Origin: Acidobacteria bacterium 28-9
GTDB lineage: Bacteria; Acidobacteriota; Blastocatellia; Pyrinomonadales; Pyrinomonadaceae
Assembly (NCBI GenBank): GCA_002050355.1
Contig: MWYY01000058.1
Span: 32,933-96,932, forward strand
Length of the DNA: 64,000 bases
Direction: 5' to 3'
This document shows, in pieces, positions 8,785-18,204 of the stretch; within the stretch, counting starts at the first letter, position 1, and the number at the start of each line of letters is the position of its first letter. A program made the position numbers and the translations under genes. Under the pieces are notes generated by a model that saw only the letters and a program-made list of their open reading frames with translations, was not told the DNA's origin and made no database searches.

Positions 8785-10320
8785 TTATTTGCCCGGCGCA
8801 ATCGTTAAATAAATAGTTTGACCTCTACGATTTAGCAGAAGTAAAACAGGTCTATCATCCGATTTTTCAAGAGCGGACTGCACGTCTTCAATTGTAGCGA
8901 CGGGATTTCGGTTGATTTCCAAAATAACATCGCCGCGACTGATGCCTTCTGCCGCTGCCGCGCCATTCGGGTCAACCTCCGTTACAACTAAACCTTTTGT
9001 ATCCGTCGGAACTCCCAATTGTTTTAGAATTTCCGGCGTTGCGGGCTGCAGGGAAAGATCGAGTTTGCCGTTTTCCGATGAATTGTCCGTATCATTTTTT
9101 TCTTCGTTAGATTCACTTTTTTGCGCTTTATAGGTTTCAAGTTCATCGAGCTTTACGGTAAATTCCTTATTTTCACCGTCGCGCAAAACCGTCACTTTTA
9201 TTTCAGTGCCGGGAAGCGTTCCTGCAACCTTATTGCGAAGCGTATTCGGGTCTTCAATCTTTTCACCATTTATTGCAACGATAACATCATCTCGCTTGAT
9301 TCCGGCTTTTTCAGCCGCGCTGCCTTTTTTGACATCATTGATGAGGACGCCCTTTTTATCTTTAACATTAAAGTTTTCGGCGAGAGCTTCGGTAATCGGC
9401 TGAATTCCGACGCCGAGCATTCCGCGCCGGACTTGTCCGTTTTCGACGAGCTGTTCCATAACGGATTTTGCCATATTAGAGGGAATCGAAAAACCGATGC
9501 CGATATTTCCGCCGCCTTGCGAATTAGATAAAATCTGCGAATTAATGCCGATAAGCTCGCCATTTAAATTAACCAGCGCGCCGCCGGAGTTTCCCTGATT
9601 TATCGGCGCATCGGTTTGCAGAAAATCTTCAAAGCTGCCGCCATCGCTTAAACCCGTGCGCCGACCTTTAGCGGAAATAATTCCGGCTGTAACGGTTTGA
9701 CCGATTCCGAGCGGGTTGCCGATTGCCAAAACGATGTCACCGATGCGAACGTTGTCGGAATTGCCCAAATTTAAAAAAGGAAGATTTCCCCCTTCAATTT
9801 TCAAAACCGCCAAATCCGACGCCTGGTCGGAGCCGATGATTTTCGCTGGAAAACTGTCGTTGTTGTTCATGGTAACGACAATTTTCTCCGAACCCTCAAC
9901 AACGTGAAAATTTGTCAGAATCGTTCCGTCTGCGCTGATGATTACGCCCGAACCGACGCCGCGCTGAAGTTGCGGACGCTGCTGTTGAGGTTGCTGCGGC
10001 ATATTTCTAAAAAAATCACGCAGTTGCGGGTCATCAAGAAAAGGGTTTTTCTGCATCGAATCCACTGCTCTGTTTTTGTGTTCGGCGTCGATCTGAACAA
10101 CCGCCGTAGAAGTTTTTTCAACCACGTCCGAATAAGACGCACGAACGCCGTCCACCACAATCGGAGCAGGCGGCGCCGAAGAAGACGATTGATTTTGAGC
10201 GGTAGAAGAAGTGTCTTGAACAGGCAGAAAGTTTGTTTTACATCCGTTAAAAAAACAAACAAATAAAAGGAGAACAAAAAAAGACGGTAATTTTACTTTG
10301 AATAACATATTTTTGAACAT
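8785..10320 (-). CDS. HtrA/Deg family serine endoprotease with two PDZ domains
   Basis: NFHVVEGSE, SDLAVLKIE, NQGNSGGALVNL; two PDZ segments. Confidence 0.95.
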   Translation of the reverse strand: MFKNMLFKVKLPSFFVLLLFVCFFNGCKTNFLPVQDTSSTAQNQSSSSAPPAPIVVDGVRASYSDVVEKTSTAVVQIDAEHKNRAVDSMQKNPFLDDPQLRDFFRNMPQQPQQQRPQLQRGVGSGVIISADGTILTNFHVVEGSEKIVVTMNNNDSFPAKIIGSDQASDLAVLKIEGGNLPFLNLGNSDNVRIGDIVLAIGNPLGIGQTVTAGIISAKGRRTGLSDGGSFEDFLQTDAPINQGNSGGALVNLNGELIGINSQILSNSQGGGNIGIGFSIPSNMAKSVMEQLVENGQVRRGMLGVGIQPITEALAENFNVKDKKGVLINDVKKGSAAEKAGIKRDDVIVAINGEKIEDPNTLRNKVAGTLPGTEIKVTVLRDGENKEFTVKLDELETYKAQKSESNEEKNDTDNSSENGKLDLSLQPATPEILKQLGVPTDTKGLVVTEVDPNGAAAAEGISRGDVILEINRNPVATIEDVQSALEKSDDRPVLLLLNRRGQTIYLTIAPGK

Positions 10321-10518
10321 CTAAAATTTCTAATTTTTACAACTTGTAATTGACAGCCTTAATTTTACCTTATGTCGTCACTGTTTGAAAAATTAAGTTT
10401 AAATCGCGCAACAAAAAATGTGTTACGAGAAAATCATAATTTAAGTTCAAAATAATCAGTTAAAAATTTTGAAAATATCATTTACATTTTCTGCGAAAAA
10501 ATAAAAGATAAACGAACA

Positions 10519-11634
10519 ATGAAACGCGGTTATATTAAAATTTTGCTGCCTTACGCTCTCGCCATCGTTGGCACGGCAACTTTGTCGACAGTAATGCTCG
10601 CGCTGGGAAATCATTTTAATCCGACGACGGCGGCGCTTATTTTTTTACTTTTCGTTTTATTTCTAGCCGCCGTTTTTTCGAGTAAGCCTGCGCTGGTCGC
10701 ATCCGTTCTGGCGATGCTTTGTTTCAATTATTTTTTTCTGCCGCCGGTTGGAACTTTCCGCGTTGCCGAACCGCAAAACTGGATTGCACTTTTCGTTTTT
10801 TTAGTCGTCGCCGTAACTGCTGGGCAACTCTCTGCTAAGGCTCGTCAGCGCGCCGAGGAAGCCGAGCGCCTTTACCGCGAATTGCAGACGGCTTTTGAAA
10901 AAGCGAGCCAAGCCGAAGCGCTCAAACAAAGCGAGAAATTGAAATCTGCGCTGCTCGATGCCGTAACGCACGACCTTCGCACACCGCTGACTTCTATAAA
11001 AGCCTCGATTACAATGCTTATCGAAGAACACGAACAGCAACAAGAAAAAGACTCTATACATTTGACGCTCGAAACGGAGGGGCGCGGTGAACTACTCGAA
11101 GTCATTAATGAAGAAACCGACCGCCTTAATGATTTTGTCCAATCAATGGTCGAACTTGCACGTATTGAAGCGGGCGAATTCAATTTACGAAAAACGCGCG
11201 CTGAAGTCGAAGAAATTGTTTCTAACGCCGTGCAGCGAGCAGGAAGTTTAACGGCGAAATACTGGTTGAAAGTCAACCTGGCAGAAAATTTGCCGCCGCT
11301 TTCGGTTGATTCGAAAGCGATTGCCGAAGTCATTTATAATCTGCTCGACAACTCCGCGAAATATTCACCGGAAGATTCGACGATTGAAATCGCCGCCGAA
11401 CGAATAGGCAGCAAAATCCGATTTTCTGTTGAAGACGAAGGCATAGGCATTGCCGACACCGATCGTGAAAAGGTTTTTCAAAAATTTTACCGCGGCGACA
11501 AAAGTAAGAAAGGTTTTGGGATGGGTTTGGCAATTGTGCGCGGCATAATTGAAGCGCACGCCGGAGAAATTTGGATTGAAAACGGCAAAAAAAAAGGAAG
11601 TCGGTTCATTTTCGATTTACCGATTGAGATTTAA
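10519..11634 (+). CDS. KdpD-like sensor histidine kinase (DUF4118 plus HisKA/HATPase; lacks N-terminal KdpD/Usp part)
   Basis: FLPPVGTFRVAEPQNWIAL, DAVTHDLRTPLTSIKASITM, GMGLAIVRGIIEAHAG. Confidence 0.88.
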   Translation: MKRGYIKILLPYALAIVGTATLSTVMLALGNHFNPTTAALIFLLFVLFLAAVFSSKPALVASVLAMLCFNYFFLPPVGTFRVAEPQNWIALFVFLVVAVTAGQLSAKARQRAEEAERLYRELQTAFEKASQAEALKQSEKLKSALLDAVTHDLRTPLTSIKASITMLIEEHEQQQEKDSIHLTLETEGRGELLEVINEETDRLNDFVQSMVELARIEAGEFNLRKTRAEVEEIVSNAVQRAGSLTAKYWLKVNLAENLPPLSVDSKAIAEVIYNLLDNSAKYSPEDSTIEIAAERIGSKIRFSVEDEGIGIADTDREKVFQKFYRGDKSKKGFGMGLAIVRGIIEAHAGEIWIENGKKKGSRFIFDLPIEI

Positions 11635-11762
11635 GAGGAATTACATAGGTAGATGCAGAGAAACCAAGTCAAAAACAAAAACAGGGAAGTTAAAAGAATT
11701 TTTTTTGTTATTAATCTTTCGTTATTAATCTTTCGTTTTTCTATGCTTTATGAAAGACAGGA

Positions 11763-12458
11763 AAAAAAATTTTAGTCGTTGACGACGAGGCGCAGATAAT
11801 TCGCGTATTGCGGCATATTTTGGCGTCGCACAGTTACGAGGTTCGCACGGCGAGCGACGGCGAAGCGGCATTTGAATTGTTTCTTGACTGGCAGCCTGAT
11901 TTGGTCGTTACCGATTTGCAGATGCCAAACGTTGGCGGGTTGGACTTATGCCGCCGGTTGCGCGAGATTTCGCAAGTTCCGATTGTTATCTTGTCCGTGC
12001 GCGATGAAGAAAAAACGATTGTCGAAGCTCTGGACGCGGGGGCGGACGATTACGTCACAAAGCCTTTCGGAACAAACGAACTGCTTGCCCGCATGCGCGC
12101 GAATTTGCGGTATTTGCCGGAAAAAACAACCGAGTTTGTTGACGCCGGAGATTTTCACGTTGATTTTTCGGCACACAAAGTTTCGGTCGCGGGTGAGGAA
12201 ATTCATCTGACGCCGAAAGAGTTCGACCTGCTCGCCTTTTTAGTTTAAAATCCCGACAAAGTTTTGACGCACACTGTTTTGCTGAAAAAAATCTGGGGCG
12301 CGTATTATGTCGAATCGCCCGAAGCATTGCGCGTTCTCGTCGGCTCGCTCCGCAAAAAAATCGAGAAGGATTTTTCCAAACCAAAATATCTTTTGACCGA
12401 GCCTTGGAGTGGCTATCGCTTCATTCCAAATCCACAAATCTTTATAAAATCTTTATAA
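11763..12458 (+). pseudogene. KdpE-like response regulator with in-frame TAA and no in-frame start
   Basis: Frame KKILVVDDEAQIIRVLRHIL...DLLAFLV*NPDKVLTHTVLLKKIWGAYYVESPEALRVLVGSLRKKIEKD; TAA at 12246-12248; the ATG at 11743 would be in frame with one more A in the A8 run. Confidence 0.82.
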
Positions 12459-12510
12459 CTTCTTCACGCCTTTTTTATATCTTTTTTTGTAACCTAATTG
12501 CTTGATAATT

Positions 12511-12642
12511 TGTCGCCGAAGATCTTGTGAAAAAAATCACGGGTGGGAACCAATCGTTTGGGGCTAAACGTTTTTGAGAAAAACGCGGAAGACTTCTTTG
12601 CTTCCAGCACGTCAGCTAACCTCGCAGGCAAGAAAGGAAGGA
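12511..12642 (+). promoter_or_regulatory. c-di-AMP (ydaO/yuaA-type) riboswitch
   Basis: Family-like conserved blocks CACGGGTGGGAACCAA, TTTGGGGCTAAA, CGTCAGCTAACCTCGCAGGC...GGAAGG. Confidence 0.82.
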
Positions 12643-12656
12643 CAGGGAATTTTACC

Positions 12657-12697
12657 ATAAAAGGTGCGTTGCCGCTTGTGCTTCGCGCCTTTTTTGT
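12657..12697 (+). terminator. Intrinsic-terminator-like hairpin after riboswitch
   Basis: AAAAGGTGCG...CGCGCCTTTTTT. Confidence 0.5.
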
Positions 12698-12711
12698 TTG
12701 GAGAAAAATTT

Positions 12712-12996
12712 ATGTGTGTAGCAGTTATGGAAAACAAAAAAGTCAAAACAAATGAAGCTAAAAATTTTTCATTTGTAAATTTTGTCGGTGCAATGGGCGG
12801 ACTCGTCAGCGGTTTTGTCTTGATTTTGTCCGGTTTTATTCTTTCGGCGGTTTCGCTTTTTACCCGAACAAATTTTAACGGTTGGGAAGTGATTTTGATT
12901 GTGACAGGTTTTATATTTTTAGCAATGGGAGCGCATTTTTTGGATTTAATTGATAGAAAAAATAAGGTGAAAAGAAAACAAAAATTAAATTTATGA
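12712..12996 (+). CDS. Small two-TM membrane protein
   Basis: ORF 12664..12996 with more plausible internal starts at 12712 or 12727; two hydrophobic segments. Confidence 0.6.
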   Translation: MCVAVMENKKVKTNEAKNFSFVNFVGAMGGLVSGFVLILSGFILSAVSLFTRTNFNGWEVILIVTGFIFLAMGAHFLDLIDRKNKVKRKQKLNL

Positions 12997-13688
12997 AATT
13001 ACTAATTTTCATTTTTCTGCTTTTATCGGTGATTGAAACTCGCGCGCAGCAGACGGTATTTAATGTTCCGTCGGCGGACGTTTTGGACAAAGGAAAAGTT
13101 TATCTCGAACTTGATGCGAGCTTTAAGCCGAACAATCAAGCGGCTCTGCGGAGATTTTCGTCATTCGTTCCTCGCGGCGTGGTCGGAATCGGGAACAATG
13201 TGGAAGTCGGTTTGAATTTAATCGGCAATCTTAGTCCCGGAACAGACGTAACGACGCTTGTTCCAGCGGTTAAATATCGTTTCTATCAAAACAAAAAGAA
13301 AGACCTGACACTATTTGCCGGGACTAATTTCTATATTCCGGTGCAAAACAAGTCTTACAATTTCGGAACTTACACTTACGCAGCGGTCGCCAAAAGTTTC
13401 AAAACAAACACCCGATTGACCGCGGGCGCGTTTGTCTTTTCCAAGAACGTCGTTGCGCCGAAAGCGGCTCGCGGCGGCGGACAATTCGCCGTCGAGCAAA
13501 CAATAAATTCAAAACTGACGATTTCGGCGGATTGGCTCACAGGTAAACATTCAAATGGATATTTCACGCCGGGCTTCAGCTACAAACCGACGGCTAAGAT
13601 AACGACTTATTTCGCCTACTCTGTCGGCAACGCAGACGCAAATAAAGGCAATCACTTTTTCCTGCTGGAACTCGGATATAACTTTTAA
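12993..13688 (+). CDS. Putative outer-membrane beta-barrel protein
   Basis: Signal peptide, alternating pattern, terminal LELGYNF. Confidence 0.65.
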   Translation: MKLLIFIFLLLSVIETRAQQTVFNVPSADVLDKGKVYLELDASFKPNNQAALRRFSSFVPRGVVGIGNNVEVGLNLIGNLSPGTDVTTLVPAVKYRFYQNKKKDLTLFAGTNFYIPVQNKSYNFGTYTYAAVAKSFKTNTRLTAGAFVFSKNVVAPKAARGGGQFAVEQTINSKLTISADWLTGKHSNGYFTPGFSYKPTAKITTYFAYSVGNADANKGNHFFLLELGYNF

Positions 13689-13697
13689 AAAAATAAT

Positions 13698-15716
13698 ATG
13701 TTGAAATCACTTAAGCGTTACTTGGTTGGAAATCCAATTTCGACCGAGCAGGCGCAGCACGAAAGGTTAAATAATAAAACAGCTTTAGCTGTATTTTCAT
13801 CAGACCCGTTGTCATCCGTCGCTTATTCGACCGAAGCGATTCTGTTTGTTCTGCTCGCGGCGGGAACGATTGCGACCAGCTATCTTGTGCCAATCGTCAT
13901 CGGCATTACGGTTTTGCTGGGCATTCTTGTTTTATCTTACCGGCAAACGATTCATGCATATCCGTCGGGCGGCGGCGCGTATATCGTCGCCAAAGATAAT
14001 TTAGGAACTACACCGGGTCTGGTGGCGGGCGCGTCCCTTTTGGTTGATTACATTCTGACGGTTGCCGTTTCAATTTCCGCCGGTGTCGCGGCTCTTACGT
14101 CGGCAGTGCAGGGAACAAGGTTCGAGTTTTTGCAAGACCACCGGGTGGCAACCTGTATCAGCCTGGTTGTTTTAATTACGCTGGTTAATTTACGCGGCGT
14201 GCGCGAATCGGGCGCGGTCTTCGCCGGTCCGACTTATCTCTTTATTTTTTCAATGCTCGCGCTCGTCGTCGTCGGATTCTTTGATTATTTCACGACCGGA
14301 GACGTGATACCGACACCGGCAGCCGACCAACTTCATTTTGATGAATCGGTAGGCGGCATAGCCGAAGGCGGTTTGACGGGCTTCGCGCTCGTTTGGCTGC
14401 TGATGCGCGCTTTTGCCGCCGGATGCACGGCTCTGACAGGTGTCGAGGCAATCTCAAACGGTATTCCGGCTTTCAAAACACCAGAATCGAAAAATGCCGC
14501 CAAAACATTAACCTGAATGGCGACAATTATGGGGGTTCTGGTACTCGGAACAGGATTTCTCGCCTATAAAATCAACGCGCATCCGTCGCCGGATGAAACT
14601 TTGGTTTCCCTAATGACCCGTCATACATTCGGCACGGGCGTTTTTTATTATTTTGTACAGGCGGCGACGGCAGCGATTTTAATTTTAGCGGCGAACACCG
14701 CATATGCGGATTTTCCGCGATTGGCAAGTTTGCTGGCGGCAGACCGCTTTCTGCCGCGCCAGTTTGCCAATCGCGGCGACAAACTCGTTTATTCAAACGG
14801 CATCGTTATCCTTGCCATTCTTTCAATCGTTCTCATCGTCATCTTCGGCGGACACGAACAGGCGATGCTGCAGCTTTACGCGCTCGGCGTTTTTCTTTCT
14901 TTCACGCTTTCGCAATCGGGAATGATTGTTCACTGGCTGCGAGCGAGAAAGGTAGAAGAAGCAAAGGAACGCATCATCAAGCAGGAAGAAGCCGAACAAT
15001 TGCACCGCACCGAAGACCCGAGCGCAGCGAGTCACCGGCAGGAACGACTCAAAGCAATTGAACGCGACGAAGGCGGCAACTGGGTTTTCTCCATAATCAT
15101 CAACAGTTTGGGCGCAATCGTTACATTCGCCGTGCCGATAGTAATCGGCACAACGAAATTTACGCACGGCGCGTGGGCAGTTATTGTTCTAATCCCGCTG
15201 ATTGTTCTGATGTTCCGCGCCATAAACGGGCATTACAAATTAGTCGCGGCTCAATTATCGCTCGATAAATTAACAAAGCCGCTCGACGTTGAAACGATGG
15301 GACATCGGGTGATCGTTCCGGTTTCAGGCATTCATCGCGGTGTGCTTCCGGCGCTGAAATACGCAAAAAGTATCAGCGGGAAAAACGGTCAGATGAAAGT
15401 AACAGCTGTTTATGTCGAGATAAATCCGCAAAACACTGTAGAACTCAAAAAGCAGTGGGAAACGTGGGGCGAAGGAATTCCTCTGCAAGTACTTGATTCG
15501 CCGTTTCGCTCGGTAACCGCGCCACTCTTTAAATTTATCAATGACGAATCTGAACAACATAAAAATTCGATTACAACCGTCGTGCTTCCTGAATTTGTCC
15601 CATGCGCTTGGTGGCAGCTGCTGCTGCACAATCAAACAACGCTAATAATAAAGGGAAGATTATTGTTTTCGCGTAATATAGTTGTAACAAGCGTTCCGCA
15701 TCATTTGCGAAGGTAG
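13698..15716 (+). pseudogene. APC-superfamily permease, KimA-like K+ importer, interrupted by in-frame TGA
   Basis: 13698..14516 and 14517..15716 are in the same frame: ...KNAAKTLT*MATIMGVLVLG...; single TGA at 14514-14516 where Trp is plausible. Confidence 0.8.
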
Positions 15717-15798
15717 CCAAAGGATAAGCCGCGAATTCACTAGAAAAGATACAAAAACCAAATAATGATTTTTGCTTTCTTGCAAAATTTTTTCGTAG

Positions 15799-16713
15799 CT
15801 AATTCAATTTTCCGCGAACTTTTGGCGTGTCGTTTTGAAAAATATAAGCAAGCGATTTATAGACGAGTTTGGCGCAGAGAAAAGCGGGAGCATCAGAATT
15901 TTCTGTTTTTGAAAATTCGACCAAATCCATTCCGACGACGCGACGTTTTTCCGCCAGTTTGCGAATTAAAGTTAAGACTTCATACCAACCGAGACCGCCC
16001 GGTTCGGGAGTTCCGGTAGTGGAAACTAAACTCGGGTCGAGTCCGTCAATATCAATTGTCAGATAAACGTTTTCGGTTAAAGAATTTATTGCCTCGTCAA
16101 TCCAATCTGTTCGTCCGACAATATCTTTCGCCCAAAAGATTTTCGTGGGCAATCCCGAATCGAGCGAGCGCGCTTCTTCCGCCGAAATCGAACGAATGCC
16201 GACTTGAACCGACGGGATTCGCAAATCTTTGACGACGCGCGCCATAATCGAAGCGTGCGAGTGCAGCGTTCCGTCGTATTCGTCACGAAGGTCGGCGTGC
16301 GCGTCAATTTGCAGAATCGAAAGGTTGTGAAATTTTTCAGCGTGAGCGCGAATGACCGGCGCGCTGAGCGAGTGTTCGCCGCCGAGCATACAAAGGAATT
16401 TTTCGACTTTGAGAATTTCCTTCGAGCGTTCAAACAAACCATCCATCATCGCTTCGGGCGTATGGCGCGGCGCAAATTCTTCAAGCGTGTGAATACCGAT
16501 TTTATAAACTTCGGCGTCGGTTTCCTCGTCGTAAAGTTCCATGTTGCGCGAAGCGTTAATAATTGCCATCGCGCCGGCACCCGTTCCCGCGCCGTAAGAA
16601 ACCGTACCTTCATAAGAAACCGGCAGAACCAGAACGCGAGCCGCCTCGAAAGAAGAATATTCCGCTTCATCAATGCCACCGAAATTTATTGGAAGATTGG
16701 CTGAGTAAGACAT
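15799..16713 (-). CDS. speB: Agmatinase/ureohydrolase
   Basis: GGEHSLSAPV, IDAHADLRDEYDGTLHSHAS, DIDGLDPSLV. Confidence 0.92.
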   Translation of the reverse strand: MSYSANLPINFGGIDEAEYSSFEAARVLVLPVSYEGTVSYGAGTGAGAMAIINASRNMELYDEETDAEVYKIGIHTLEEFAPRHTPEAMMDGLFERSKEILKVEKFLCMLGGEHSLSAPVIRAHAEKFHNLSILQIDAHADLRDEYDGTLHSHASIMARVVKDLRIPSVQVGIRSISAEEARSLDSGLPTKIFWAKDIVGRTDWIDEAINSLTENVYLTIDIDGLDPSLVSTTGTPEPGGLGWYEVLTLIRKLAEKRRVVGMDLVEFSKTENSDAPAFLCAKLVYKSLAYIFQNDTPKVRGKLN

Positions 16714-16788
16714 ATTTCATTTATCATTCATCATTTAACATTTATCGATTGGAATTACTGGTAAATGTTAAATGATAAATGTTGAATG

Positions 16789-17850
16789 TTAGGGAATATC
16801 AACTCCCAATTCTTTTCCTGAAAATGTAAAACTCGGACGTTTTCTGCCTTTCATAAATTTGGCAGCGGTTTGCGACAGCGCGGTTACCAGCAGCGGCAAG
16901 GCGATTGACGGGTCGCAGGCAACGTAAGAAGTGGTTGCGTTTTTCAGAAGTTTGCCGAAAAGCTGCGTGTGGTTGCCGCCGATTGAAGGAGTTCTGACAT
17001 CGAGCGGCACGGAATCGGTCGTAATTGAAACGGCGTATTTATGACCGCGCGGCGTCGTTCTGGTAATGTACGATGAAACTTCTGCCATATTAACCATACT
17101 TTGGCTGCAAATGCTTCCCAAAGTGATAATGCCGGAATTGCGCGTTTTTTGCGAAATCGTCATCATTTCCATCGTGTCCTGCGTGATGTCGAAATTAAAC
17201 TGAACTTTCTTTTCAAACCGAGCACGCGCTATGCCTATTGAAAGCTGACTCTGTAGTAAATCGGGGCAATAAACAGGAACGCGCGATTTAAAAGCCGCCG
17301 TCAAAATGCCGTCTTCGTGAGCGATTTCAGCTAGTTCGCGTCCTAGAAGATGGAGAAACTCGCGGATTGAATACGAACGCGAAAGCTCCAATTGATTGAT
17401 AACACTGCCAATCCATTCATCGGCTTCGCGGTATTCTTCCTGATTGGCAAGCAAGTCGCCCATTCGCATAACCTCAGACGCTTCCAGTTCGTCGTCACCC
17501 ATCGAAGGATGCGCTTGATAATGATTACGACCGAGAATTTCGTGAATATCGTGAAACAAAACCGTGCCGGATAACACCAAAACATCGACAAAGCGATTTT
17601 TGATAACATACGCCAGCAGACGGCGCATACCAGAAGGAATCAAATTTCCGGAACCGCATAGGTAAATAGTCGCGTTATCATCGAGCATATCTAGCCAGAT
17701 GCGATGCGCTTCGGCAAGCTGTTTTGCTCCAAAACCCGCGCCTTCCATCTTCTCCAGAAGTCCTGCAACCGAACGGTCGCGGTCAACCGGAATCGGTCTG
17801 GTCGGAACGGTTAAAAATTTTGAAGCCTTCGATTTCTTTTGAGTAGCCAT
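16789..17850 (-). CDS. Deoxyhypusine synthase-like protein
   Basis: FVDVLVLSGTVLFHDIHEILGRNHYQ, SITTDSVPLDVRTPSIGGNHTQLFGKL resemble DHS family. Confidence 0.8.
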   Translation of the reverse strand: MATQKKSKASKFLTVPTRPIPVDRDRSVAGLLEKMEGAGFGAKQLAEAHRIWLDMLDDNATIYLCGSGNLIPSGMRRLLAYVIKNRFVDVLVLSGTVLFHDIHEILGRNHYQAHPSMGDDELEASEVMRMGDLLANQEEYREADEWIGSVINQLELSRSYSIREFLHLLGRELAEIAHEDGILTAAFKSRVPVYCPDLLQSQLSIGIARARFEKKVQFNFDITQDTMEMMTISQKTRNSGIITLGSICSQSMVNMAEVSSYITRTTPRGHKYAVSITTDSVPLDVRTPSIGGNHTQLFGKLLKNATTSYVACDPSIALPLLVTALSQTAAKFMKGRKRPSFTFSGKELGVDIP

Positions 17851-17889
17851 ACTTTCTCCAAATAAACTTTCTTAAAATAAAACTCTATA

Positions 17890-18123
17890 TTACTTAACAT
17901 CAACTTCTTCGGTCGTGTAAAATTCTAAATAACTACACACAACGCAGCGAAACACTTGAACATTAAAAGTTGTTCTGCCCGATGTTTTAAGCACTGTCCA
18001 GACAGATTTTTCAGGCTGACCCTCAACCCAGGTTTGCTGATATTTTCCGCCGTAACTGCGGTCTAAAATAAATCCCTGTAACATTATGCCTTCGCATTTT
18101 GAGCATTTAATTTCGGTTTGCAT
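17890..18123 (-). CDS. Small zinc-ribbon-like hypothetical protein
   Basis: CSKCEG...CVVC. Confidence 0.55.
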   Translation of the reverse strand: MQTEIKCSKCEGIMLQGFILDRSYGGKYQQTWVEGQPEKSVWTVLKTSGRTTFNVQVFRCVVCSYLEFYTTEEVDVK

Positions 18124-18204
18124 AAATTAAATTTAATTAAGAATTTCAAATTATGAATGAACGGAATGATCCTCTTTAATTCCTAATTTGAAATTCGTAA
18201 TTTT

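Noticed and set aside
8912-10277. Plus- and minus-strand ORFs overlapping the HtrA gene
   Set aside because: Overlapping ORFs with no recognisable family; HtrA frame clearly explains the region
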